This document shows positions 43,326-54,000 of a stretch of DNA of 64,000 nt, one piece after another. The notes beneath the pieces are model-generated. The model was given only the letters and a program-made list of their open reading frames with translations, searched no databases and was not told where the DNA came from. Positions within the stretch are counted from its first letter, which is position 1, and each line of letters opens with the position of its first letter. The position numbers were made by a program, and so were the translations under genes. Origin of the DNA: Linepithema humile (Eukaryota > Arthropoda > Insecta > Hymenoptera > Formicidae); assembly GCF_040581485.1 (NCBI RefSeq), contig NC_090135.1:1116001-1180000 (forward strand), in the 5' to 3' direction.

Positions 43326-44170
43326 CTAGTCTTCCTCCTCCGTATCCGAATCCCCAAAGAGGCTGTCTACGGAGGGGGAATTTCGGATTAGCTCTTTGAT
43401 GTCCCTCTCCCAATGGGGGAAAGGCCACTCAGAGCTGGGGAAGGGGACACACAGTATCCCACTCCCCTTATCCCTGCGCTCCAGCGAGGTCTGGTGGTCC
43501 TAAAGTCCCCACTTAAAGAGGCGGACCTCGACCTGACCTGCCTCGACCTCGCCGGTCTTCACCTTCTGGGCGACGAGGCTCTCGAGACCCCTCTTGAGCC
43601 TCCCCGCCCTAGCCTGAGCCTTAGGGTTTTTTCCTCCGGGCGGGCCACGGAAGACTAACCCTAGGCTCATCATTCCGTAGCCGCCCTTCAGACCCCACAA
43701 ATCCGGCCTCTGTGCCTTATTTGGGCACACCTCTGTGAGGATGCGCTTGCACGCATCCAACACCCACGAGGAGTCCTCGATGGGGCAAAACACCTCCACC
43801 TCAAACTCCAGGAAGGTTGAGGGAATTAAGGGCTCCTGCGAGTCGTCGCCTCCCGGCGACAGGAGTCCAGCCCCCTTTTCCTTCTCCTTCTGCAGGGGTG
43901 GGGGTAGTAAATCCCGCCCTTCACCTCTGATGGAGGATTCAGGGGAACATTCCCCTTCTCCTCCACCTCTTTACCCACGTGGGAGGGCTTTCCTTCGTCC
44001 AAATTGGGCGAATTGGGGGCACTCCCACTTCTTTTCTCTGGGGGTTTGGGGGGGGGGTCTTCCTTTTTACAGGGGTATTTCCCCCCTTCCCCGAGTCCTT
44101 TCAGACATTTTCCCTCGGATTAAGGGGTAGGGGGGCCCAAACTCTTTGGGTCCATCATCCCCTTTTTTAA
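43326..44170 (-). pseudogene. N11 second ORF: RPDLWG-domain protein with one TAG and degraded N-terminus
   Basis: The open part 43500-43799 has MEVFCPIEDSSWVLDACKRI, QRPDLWGLKGG and LGLVFRGPPGG. TAG at 43500-43502 follows LFKWGL, where N5 has WWLFDH. The same frame then continues with DHQTSLERRDKG, VPFPSSEWPFPHWERD and an acidic end DSDTEEED to 43326. Upstream of 43800 the Pro-rich N-terminus is broken. It is in the -1 frame relative to the knuckle ORF. Confidence 0.65.
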
Positions 44171-44344
44171 AGAGGAGGAGTCCGGGGGGACCGGGAGACC
44201 ACGCATATGCGTGGTTCCTCCCCCTTTTCTCTCCCCGCCATCCATGGGTCGCCCTACCTTAACTAAGGGAGGGCGGCCCTTTCTTCCTTTTCTGGAGGAT
44301 GTGGAGGAGGACGCCGATGAGGTGTAGCCCCCACTGGAATCCCC

Positions 44345-45136
44345 TCATACCCTCCCCTTCCCTTTCATCCTAGTCCCCCCATCCCCGCGCCACCGCGGGG
44401 GGACTAAGGAGCAAAATGATCCGCCTATGTGGTGGCGGTGTGCCACCCCTCTACTCTTACAGGCGGGGCAGTTTGCCTTAGCGGCGCACCGTCCCGCCTG
44501 GTGCCCCGATTCCCCGCACCGGAAGCAATTCTTGCTTCGGTCGAGGGGACCGGGGCACTCCCACGCTTTGTACCCACGGCACAGGCACTTAAAGCATCGG
44601 GGAGGGGTGTTATCCCCCCCCCCCAATGCAATACGTGCGCCATCACTGGAGCGAGATGGGGTTCTCCTTTTTGGGAGATCCACCCCGCTATCCTCCTTCC
44701 CGGTCTCGGAATCCGGGGGGGAGGGGGAGTTACCTCCCACCTCCTTCTTCTCTATCGTCCCCTTTTCGGTCGTAGCCCTTGAGAGGGCTTCCGATCGGGA
44801 AGGGGGGGACGATACCCTCTCCTCCTTTTGTGGCCGATATTGGCCACATGTCGGGCAAGTGCCCGACCCCTCGAGCAGCCTATACAGGCGCTCGTTATCG
44901 GCCCTTAAAAGGGCCATCTCCTTCGTTACCTGCAAAATAATTTGCAGGCATTGCTGGACAGAAATGTCCGGCCCACCCTCCGCGGTAACCGTGTTGTCCA
45001 GGGCGCCCGCATGGCACATTCTAGACGGCCCGTCGCAAGATGACGACAGGGGGGACACCGGGACCGGATACCCCCCTCGCCGGCCTCTGGGGTTTCGAGG
45101 CCCCTGAGGCGGTAAGTTACATCCTTTGGTCATCAT
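44345..45136 (-). CDS. N11 first ORF: short zinc-knuckle Gag-like protein (263 aa)
   Basis: ATG 45134-45136, intact. Order: a basic start; a GGYPVPVSPLSSSCDG segment reminiscent of the GGIVPAP motif; a helical/coiled region (SVQQCLQIILQVTKEMALLR); a CPTCGQ motif; a Ser/Lys-rich linker; then knuckles CFKCLCRGYKAWEC, CFRCGESGHQAGRC and CPACKSRGVAHRHHIGG...C; a basic end. It has the knuckles of R1-type Gag but no RRM-like core. It probably binds element RNA. Confidence 0.8.
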   Translation of the reverse strand: MMTKGCNLPPQGPRNPRGRRGGYPVPVSPLSSSCDGPSRMCHAGALDNTVTAEGGPDISVQQCLQIILQVTKEMALLRADNERLYRLLEGSGTCPTCGQYRPQKEERVSSPPSRSEALSRATTEKGTIEKKEVGGNSPSPPDSETGKEDSGVDLPKRRTPSRSSDGARIALGGGDNTPPRCFKCLCRGYKAWECPGPLDRSKNCFRCGESGHQAGRCAAKANCPACKSRGVAHRHHIGGSFCSLVPPRWRGDGGTRMKGKGRV

Positions 45137-45590
45137 CTTTTTTCCATCAAATGTAATTTGTTAACAGAGTTGTCTTCTCCGGGTTTTTTATCGTGGTTTT
45201 CCTTCCACTAGATCGACTGCTCCCCCAGGGCTAACGAGCTCGATCTACCCGGGTTTTTTTTATAGAGGTTTTACCACCCTCGCAGCCCGTCCTAGCTAAG
45301 CTAGTACCGGCCCCCGGCCCCACAAACTGGGGTTACGGTATGTGACGCTATCGCCCCCCCTTGTGCAATGGGGGCTCGACCGTTATGCCGGAACACCGGC
45401 GTGCTAACGAGGTTGGTCAGGCCCCGGCTTTTTTATCGAGGTAATGCTCCTCTATCCTGGTGGAGTGAAAAACACTCCTAACGGATCCAAGCATCCGGGC
45501 GATTGTAGTCAGGGCCGCCAACCCTTACCGGCGGATGGGAAAAGTCCCTTGGGGAGCCGCCGGACTCCCTGTTCCCTCCGAAGAAGGAAC
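45137..45590 (-). promoter_or_regulatory. N11 5' UTR with TATA-like repeat blocks
   Basis: Near-identical layout to N5: sense-strand TATA-like blocks at about 45180-45194, 45250-45266 and 45427-45441. Confidence 0.55.
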
Positions 45591-45678
45591 TGTGCGCTCT
45601 TGGCACCGCAGAAACACCTTTTCAGGTATTCCCGCGGTGAGCCCTCTCACCACGACAAGGTAGCGCACAACGAGAGGG
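45591..45678 (-). ncRNA. HDV-like self-cleaving ribozyme at 5' end of N11 (predicted)
   Basis: P1 CCCTCTC/GAGAGGG, P2 TGTGCGC/GCGCACA, P3 ACC/GGT with loop TTGTCGT, P4 CACCGC/GCGGTG, J4/2 CCAAGAG. Confidence 0.78.
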
Positions 45679-45688
45679 AAAGGGGAAC

Positions 45689-45698
45689 AACCTAACCT
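45689..45698. repeat. Telomeric repeat remnant, target of the LTR element
   Basis: Two CCTAA units between N11 and the LTR. The last four bases, ACCT (45695-45698), recur after the element at 55795-55798. Confidence 0.9.
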
Positions 45699-46989
45699 TG
45701 CAACCGGTAGGCGGATGCAGCCGGAACGAGCCATCCGTAGATCAGGGTTGAATCCGTAACAGGAAATCCTACATCCTGCCGAGAAACCATAAGGGGTAGC
45801 TGAGCAGAGACCGAGGCCCAGAACAGCTACATAACGACAATTATAAAGTTATAGGTTAAAATTTCTAAATATATTAGAAATACGCGTAATTAAATAAAAA
45901 CGTGGTAAACATAACCTCCCGATAAAGATAAGTTAGGTTTAGGAATAGCGACTAGCACCTTGTAAATAACCGATACTTATTAAAGACTTTATTAACATTT
46001 TAATATTACAATTACATTTCCTAGTTGATAAATAAAGTAGTTGTAGGAACCTCAGTAGCATAAGCCTGTAAATAAAAAGACATGTTAATAAAGTAGAGAT
46101 AGAAACCCATGTTAATCGATGTAAGGTTTTCAGCATAGGTTAACATAGAACATAGTCAGAACAATGTACATATACTGACGAACAATTATTTAATCGTTTA
46201 GTTTAGAATTAGCAATAAGACGATTTTAAATTAAGCGCGTAAAGTCTCAACCGCTACACAACAGTTGAGACACGGACCAAACCAACATGGCGGCAACTGA
46301 CGACCGCCAGCACGAGCTCCACGATTGGCGGAGACCTTCCAGAGCGGTGATTGGCCGCAGAACAAGCGGAAGGGATACCATGCCAGCGGACGGGTATATA
46401 AACCCGTGCCAGGAGGAATCGGGAGTGAGAAGTGGAATAGTGGATTAAGTAGAAGGAGGACTCGAAGCGAGAGTCCGCCGCTCAGCGGAGTGGTCGGTAA
46501 CGCGACGACCAATTGTAAACGCGAGTGACCGAGATGTTGTCGGCGCGCGTAAAAACATTGTAAGCCACGATGGCTAATCATAAGTGTACTTTTATTTTGT
46601 TTGATATTAAATATATATTGTTTATTTTAATTAATCATTAAAATAAAGTGTGCACAAGTTATTTCGGTCCGTACCTGTGTAAAGAAAGGTGGCAACACTT
46701 ACCTTATCCGTTCTGCATCCCGGTGATCCATCGTACGTGCGCGAGGTGAACCTGTGAACATAAAAAATTGGATTAGAACGAGATACGTTGCAACATCTCA
46801 TCAGGCGTCTTCGTCCACGCTGAAGGAAGCGACATCCAAGCCCGAGGGTCACGGAAGGACGAGACGAGGATCGCAACCTTCTCGCTTGTAAGGTTAAAGC
46901 GAGTGGCGACCAAAACTACGGCGAACGTATTGCTGCCTGCGACTGGTGAGTCCCGAGTATTATCTCTCCATGGGGCGCGTCCGGTTACA
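45699..46989 (+). repeat. 5' LTR
   Basis: TGCAACCGG...CCGGTTACA. TATATAA at 46395-46401 should set the transcription start ~25-30 bp downstream, and AATAAA at 46642-46647 the R/U5 end. That gives U3 of about 725 bp, R about 240 bp and U5 about 325 bp (inferred). A good 5' splice-donor match, CTGGTGAGT, lies near 46943. Confidence 0.92.
46395..46401 (+). promoter_or_regulatory. TATA box of the 5' LTR
   Basis: TATATAA within an ACGGGTATATAAACCCGT palindrome, conserved in all four LTRs in the window (26784, 55200 and 56502). Confidence 0.75.
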
Positions 46990-48067
46990 GTATCAAAGGC
47001 GATAACTAGTATGTCTCACGAAGCCATGGTACGCGCGTGTGTCAAGCTAGGCGTGCGCAAGTTCCAAAAAGCGTGAAAGCTCTGGCGACCGTGACAGGAC
47101 CGCTCGTCGCGGTAAAACAAAATAAAAAGCTAAATTTGCGGCGCGGCGGAGAAAAACCTATAAACGAAAACGAAAATCTTGTCAATGGCCCTCGTAAAAG
47201 CCCTGGGACCGCGACATGAACACCCGTCGCTTAAGAAAATAAAGTTAGGCGCGGCGCGGTGCGAAAAAATTCGTAGTCAGCAAGATTGCGAAAATTAATA
47301 GCAAACACGAGTCAAGAAAATGTTACTAATCACCATTAAATTGGCGATAGTAAAAGAGATATCCGTTGCGAAACGAGAAACGCGACGCGATACATTTTTC
47401 CAACATAAAATCACATTAGCGTCAATAAGTAAAAATGACCGTGATAAATGTTAATAATAATATCACATACTCGTCGCGTAATAAAATAAAATGCGTAGAG
47501 GCGGCGCGGTAACCGATATCAAAGTCAAAAGTGAAGTACGGTCAATTCTATTCAAGCGTGAATGTTTTGTCCCGGTCAATTCTTTTCAAGCGAGAAAGTT
47601 TTGTCCAAAGGGAAAAACATAGACAATAGTCTATTGAAAGCGGCGAACACCTTGGTTCTCGAGCCGAGCGTCGTAAACAAGTCGAGTGAGACGGAAAAAC
47701 ACTCCGACAAAGAGGGATATATCCACAAAGCGGTGAAATAAGATTTCAATAGGTGAAAGGAAGCCGAAAAATTTTAAAATTTTTTTTTATTATTATCGCG
47801 ATATACGTGAACGACTAGTAACGCGAAACGTCTTCTAACAAGCCGAAATTCCGACACAGCGGGTCAAGTAGCTCAAAAGGTGAAATAACGTCTCGCGGAC
47901 TGGATAAACAAATCGGACGAGACAAGTAACGCGAAAACCGTAATAAAGCGTGCGTTTAATAATAATTAATAAAATCCTTACACGGGAAGCTCATAAAACG
48001 ACAAAATTGCTCGCGAGTTAAATTCTCCGTGTTGCGAATGTTCTCGTAGACTCTCAATAATTCCAAA
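46990..48067 (+). other. Internal leader of the LTR element
   Basis: 1.08 kb without a long ORF. No TGG-initial primer-binding site follows the LTR (it reads GTATCAAAGGCGATAAC), so priming may use an internal tRNA fragment or another tRNA end. A 34-bp direct repeat starts at 47540 and 47574 (GGTCAATTCT...TTTTGTCC). Confidence 0.6.
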
Positions 48068-51000
48068 ATGGATAGGGACGAGGGAAGAATCGAATTTAAG
48101 GTACCAAATACATCGTACACTCCACACCGGACGTTGCGATCAGGCAAAGTAGTAACCAATCCTACCGCGGATAAAGAATCCGAAAATACTGAAACAAGCG
48201 CGAGAATGGAAGTACTATCACAAGACGAAAAAATCCTGAAGCTGGAGGAGTCGTTGACCGAAATACTAAACACGCTTAAAAAATTGCCGATTTCGCGCAG
48301 ACGACGCAGTCCAACGAGCACTAGCTCAAGCGACGATAAAAATGCGAACGAGCCGAGACCGAGCAAAGTGCGAGGTATGGAAGGGATACGATTACCAAGA
48401 GGCGGATGGTTAAAAAACCCGTTCGAAGAAATTAGATTCACGGGAAAACAAGACTCGTTAAATCCTATGCGATTTTTGAAGAAATTCGAAAACGTAGCTA
48501 GATACGAGCAAATAAGCAATCCGGAACAGCTGTTTTTCTTCGGTAAATGCCTACGCGAAAATGCTTCAACCTGGTACGAATTACAGGACTTTGAACACAT
48601 AGCAGACGCGAAAAGAGAATTTATAAATTATTTTTGGGGCGAGGATCAACAAGCGAAATTCCGCGAAAAACTATACACTGGAAAGTACAAACCGGTGAAA
48701 AATACGCGTATGTCAGATTACGCGCTAGACCTTGCAAAGCAAGCGAGAATGCTCGAACCGCCGATGAAAGATCGCGAATTAATTCGATGCATAAAAAGAC
48801 ACTTCGAACGAGAAATCGCACGTGAAATACGAGCGACAACCGCATCCTCTATAACGGAACTCGTGACTCTCCTAGAAGAAATTCAGGACGAGAAAGAGAT
48901 CTTCGCGAAAACGCGTACGGAAGGGAAAGCCTTGGCGCAAAATAATTCTTCTCAGAAACGAGTCGAACCCGTAAAAAATTCCACGCAAGCGAATAGATAC
49001 GCGAGATACAATCCGAACGAGGGAAAAATGCAACTAAAAGCTCTTCCGTGGCGTAACAATCTCGAGAGAAGTAGGCAGGAAGGCAAAAATCCGAAACCGA
49101 TTGTTCAGATGCCATCGAGCGAAAGCGAAGACGATCGTAAAAAGGCGACAAACAAATCGCGAACCGCACTCAAATCGAACGACGCGAGTAAAAAAACGGG
49201 GACCGGTAAAACAGCTGATCGTAAAAAGGCTATCTCGGCAATACGCGAAGGTGAAGAGGGAGAAAAACCCGAAGACACTCCGGAGCGAAAAGGAAATAAG
49301 GACGAAGCCGTGTCGAAAGTCGACAAAAGGAACGCGAAAGAGTTAGCAATTATTCGAACTCGCGAAATCCTAAAAGACCTAGACGAATCTGTCGAAAATA
49401 CAACCGATAAATCCGGAAAGGCAACAGCTGACAATTCGGTCGGTAAAAATAAAAAGTTAGTCGATAAATCCGAGCCTATTATAATAGTTAAAATCGGTAA
49501 GACGAAGCTTATAGCCCTGGTCGATACAGGAGCACAGATATCCGTGATATCGAAAGACACGCTAAACAAGCTTACAAAAGCAAATGAAAAAATGAGCAAA
49601 ATCCCGATCCGCAAAAATACCTTGAAAGGAGCGTTCGGAGAGAAAAGTCTCACAATCGCGTGCAAAATACAGCTAGCTGTACGAGCAGCTGACAAGGAGC
49701 TGACACAAGAATTTTTTGTTGTCGAAAAATTAGCTTATCCTATGATTCTAGGAAGCGATATGCTCAAAAAATACAAAGCGCAATTAGAATTCAACAAACG
49801 CGAATTCTGCGTAAATTTCGAAGAGATTCCCGAAAAACCCGCATTAGTAAGCGCGATAATATCCGAACATGAAGGGGGGGTAATTCTCGAAGAAATTATA
49901 AACAAATACGGAGAAATGTTCAACAACGGCATAGGTCGCGTTAATCATTACAAACATAAAATCGAAATGATATCCGAAACGGGATTCAAACGTAAAACTT
50001 ATCCGATTCCCGAAATACACAAGGAAAAGGTTAAGGAACTCATCGCTAATTGGGAAACACAGGGTATAATCGCGAAAGCATCCACCCAATATATAAACCC
50101 GCTAGTAGCCGTGTCGAAAAAAACAGGCGATCTACGTATCTGTCTGGACGCGCGCGAATTAAACAAGCGAATGAAGAACGATTACGCACAACCGCCTACG
50201 ATCGACGAAGTATTCTCCAAAATAGGAAATCGTAGAATTTTCTCAACACTGGATGTTACACAAGCATTCTGGCAAATTCCATTGGAACGCGAAAGTAGAA
50301 AATACACGGGATTTTTATTCAATAATCAGTCCTACGTGTTCAAGCGTCTACCATTCGGAATAAAAACAGCTGGAGCGTCATTTACGAGAGCGATGAACCG
50401 AGCGTTGCAAGACGAAAATCTCGACTTCGTGATCGTGTATCTCGATGATATATTGATAGCTTCCAACTCGATAAGCGAACATCTAGAACACATAGATTTC
50501 GTTTTGAACAAACTGAACGCGGTAGGTTTCAAACTTAACCGAGAAAAATGTGAATTCCTACGAAAGAACATAAAGTTTCTGGGACACACGTTCAACAAAA
50601 TATCCGCAGATATCAACAATGATACAAAATGCGCGATTAAAAATTTCCCCAAGCCAACGAATAAAAAAGGCGTGCAAGCGTTTCTTGGTTTGATAAATTG
50701 GGACCGAAGATTTATAAAAAATCTGTCGAAAATGACGAAACCTCTCGAATTACTATTAAAAAAGGATACAAAATTCAGATGGGGGGAAAGCGAGCAAAAA
50801 GCATTCAACGCGATCAAAGAAGCGTTCGAAGAAGCTCCGCAATTATATCTCATTAGGCCGAACATGAATTTTGGACTATATGTAGACGCGTCAAAAACCG
50901 GTTTAGGAGCAAGACTCTACCAATACACCGACGACAACGATGCGAAATACACAGTAGCGTACGCGAGCAGAAGCTTGAAAAACGCGGAACTGAACTACAC

Positions 51001-54000
51001 GATAACCGAACTCGAATGCTTAGCACTTGTATTCGCACTAAAAAAGTGGCATGTGTTACTAATGGGCAGAAAAATAAGAGTTCACACAGATCACAGAGCT
51101 TTACAGTTCGTAAGTTCTTGTGCATCATCGAGCGAGAGAATAGCCAGATGGTTGTCTTTCATGCTCGAGTTCAACCTCGAAATCGTACACATCCCGGGAA
51201 AGCTCAACGATGTCGCAGATATTCTGTCGAGACAACACGAAAAGGACGTTAAGCTTAGTCAAGAAGAAGGAAGTCTAAAGATTTGCCCGATTCGAAACAT
51301 TGACGACGCTAGCGAATCCGACAAGTGGATAGAGATGCTGACTGACGCACAGACCGAGGATATCGATTTGCAAAATGCAATGCGCAACAGAGTGCCAAAG
51401 TACCACACGAGAAACGGACTTATACGCGTAAATAGAGGGACGAACGAAAGAATTATAGTACCGAATAAAATCGCATGGACATTCATCGAGTCGATTCATA
51501 AATTCCTAGTACATTTCGGAACGGATAAAGTGAGAGAATTCGCAGCGCGTTTTTTCAAAATAAAAAATCTCGATCGAATAGTCAGAGACGTCGTAGCGTC
51601 GTGCAAAACGTGTATCGCGACGAAATACTACACGCGTCCAACGCGCGGTGTCGAATATTATGAGCTTCCTGACGATAAGAATAAAGTAATATCGCTGGAC
51701 ATTTTCGGACCTTTACCCGCGACACAAGCGCAAAACAAATACATTCTGGTACTAATGGATCAATTTTCCAAATACGTTAAATTCTATCCGATTGCGAACC
51801 AAAAGCTTGACACACTGATAGATAAGCTAGATACCGAGTACCTACCCAAAATGGGAATACCGGAAACAATATTAACCGATAATGGGGGGCAATTTATAAC
51901 GAACAAATGGAAAGATTATGCGGGACAAACCGGATTCGCGGTAAGGCGCACATCGCCCTACAATCCGCAATCCAACCCGGTGGAAAGGGTTATGCGAGAA
52001 CTCGGAAGAGTCATAAGGGCCTACTTCCACAATAAGCAATCGCAATGGGACCGAATCATCGCGAGATTCGAAGATATAGTAAACAGTACGGCGCATTTCA
52101 GCACCGGAAGCACACCTGCGATCTTATATCCTGACGTTCAAATCAGCCTTAACATAGACCCGAGGATCTATCCCGAGGAAAGCGAAGTCAACGATCTCGA
52201 CGAGGAAAAGAGACGAATGACGGAATATCTAATCAGAAAAGCTGCAAACCGGAAGAAACAAACGGACAAACACGAACCAGCGAAGGAATTCGAACCTGGG
52301 GACAAAGTTTGGGTCAAGCTACACCGAAGATCGGATGCAAGCAGACGACTCACACGGAAAATTCACTTGGTATACGACGGACCGTATCAAATACGCGAAG
52401 TCATAAGAAAAAACGCATACCTGATCGAAAGTCTGGACGGAGACGTAATCGGAGCGTTCAACGCGAGGCAAATGCGACCACATCGCGAGCCTCTGCTAAA
52501 AGAATCAACCGAGGAAGATCAAGGAGCGGAAGAAGAAAACCAAGTTGAAATACAAATGATTAATATGATCAGAGTTATTCCCGAACAAAGATTAAAACCG
52601 TTCGTGGAAATAACGAGAGATGCGATAAATCTCGAAAAAACACTTCACATGGGAAGCGTGTTCCACAACGCGGAAGCATGGAGGGACATCAACGCGCGAA
52701 GACCCACGAAGATAGGAAAAGCAAATTGCCAAGCTAAAATTCCGAGTAAGGGAAAAGTAGAAGGGGGCAACGAGATTCCACAGCAGCAGCAAAGGATGTC
52801 CACCACTCGAAGACTCCTGGAAGCAGTACCTGAAACAGAAGGAAGAGGCACTAAAATCGATGAAATTCTCAGTAAGGGAAAAGTAGAAGGGGGCAACGAG
52901 ATTCCACAGCAGCAGCAAAGGATGTCCACCACTCGAAAACTCCTGGAAACAGTACCTGAAAAAGAAAGAAGAGTAATCGCAAACGGATTTCTCAGTAAGG
53001 AAAACGTAAAAGGGGAAACCGAGACTCCGAAGCAAAAGCGAAGGACGTACAACACTCCAAGATCCCTGGAAACAGCACCTGAAAAAGAAAGAGAATCCAT
53101 TATTTGCAAAAAGGTTACAGTAGAAGGGGGCGTTAATAAGAATAAACTCCTGGAAACTGCACCTGCAAAAGAGAAAAGTAAGATTAGTAAAGACAACACG
53201 GAAGGGGAAAAAGAAATCCACGGCGATACAACAACTCACGAATCCTCGATCACCGTTCTTGAAAATCTGAAAAACTCTAATAAATGCAGTTTTACGAAAT
53301 TAAGTAAACTGTATAAACACGAAATAAATACTGATCCAGATGTATCAAACGCATCATATTGGTCAGATATTTGGCTTCAACCTCTAGAGCGTATGGAAGA
53401 ACAGCTACAATTAATAAATGGCTATCCTACGATAATCCGATACGCGCGAGAAAAGGATAAAACACTCCGACAAGCGCGGACCAATGAGAGCGAAGACCAA
53501 CCCCACTACCGAGCTTATAAGCGTGACAACGAACGCGGACCGCTTAGTACCAATCGAGCTATCAAAGCGAAAACAATGGCTACGATACGCGAAGAAATCG
53601 ACAATCTCGATCGCGAAGAGCGCGAGTTAAAAAGAGAAGTAAGTGAACTACTGAAAACTCGTACGAAGACTCTGCAAGCGCTGAAAAGAAAACAGGAAAG
53701 AATCCTGAAATTCCGAGAAATCGTGCGTGAATTAAAAGAAGCGCCGGTTATCGATGATAGCAGTGATGGAGAAGAGGAAGCCACAAAAATCTTTCACCAC
53801 CTGCAAAACATCAAGAGTAACCCGTATTCCATAATGGACGAGTTCAAACTCTTCGACGAAACGGAAGATGTAAAAGTCTCACTTCTCGCGAGTCTGAAAA
53901 TACAAGCGAAAGATTCACCCGAACTTAACAATCACAAGCCGTTCAAGGTAATCTATGAAGTAGAGAACAAACGCATCAAACGTAGCATCCACGCAGAATG

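Larger units (their letters stand above)
42676..45688 (-). mobile_element. N11: full-length gag-only element of the RPDLWG family
   Basis: Poly(T) 42676-42693, 3' UTR, RPDLWG ORF, zinc-knuckle ORF, 5' UTR, ribozyme (45591-45678) and terminal GTTGTTCCCC next to two CCTAA units. About 3.0 kb, the best reference copy of its family. No RT. Confidence 0.9.

Noticed and set aside
4801..45700. Many long plus-strand ORFs in the GC-rich elements (for example 6872-7690, 7530-8312, 10425-11336, 11814-12731)
   Set aside because: They are antisense shadows of the minus-strand Gag and RT frames; the conserved motifs are all on the minus strand and the plus frames are not kept between homologous elements.
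46990..47030. Canonical tRNA primer-binding site after the 5' LTR
   Set aside because: The sequence does not begin with TGG; the TGG at 47028 is too far from the LTR to call.
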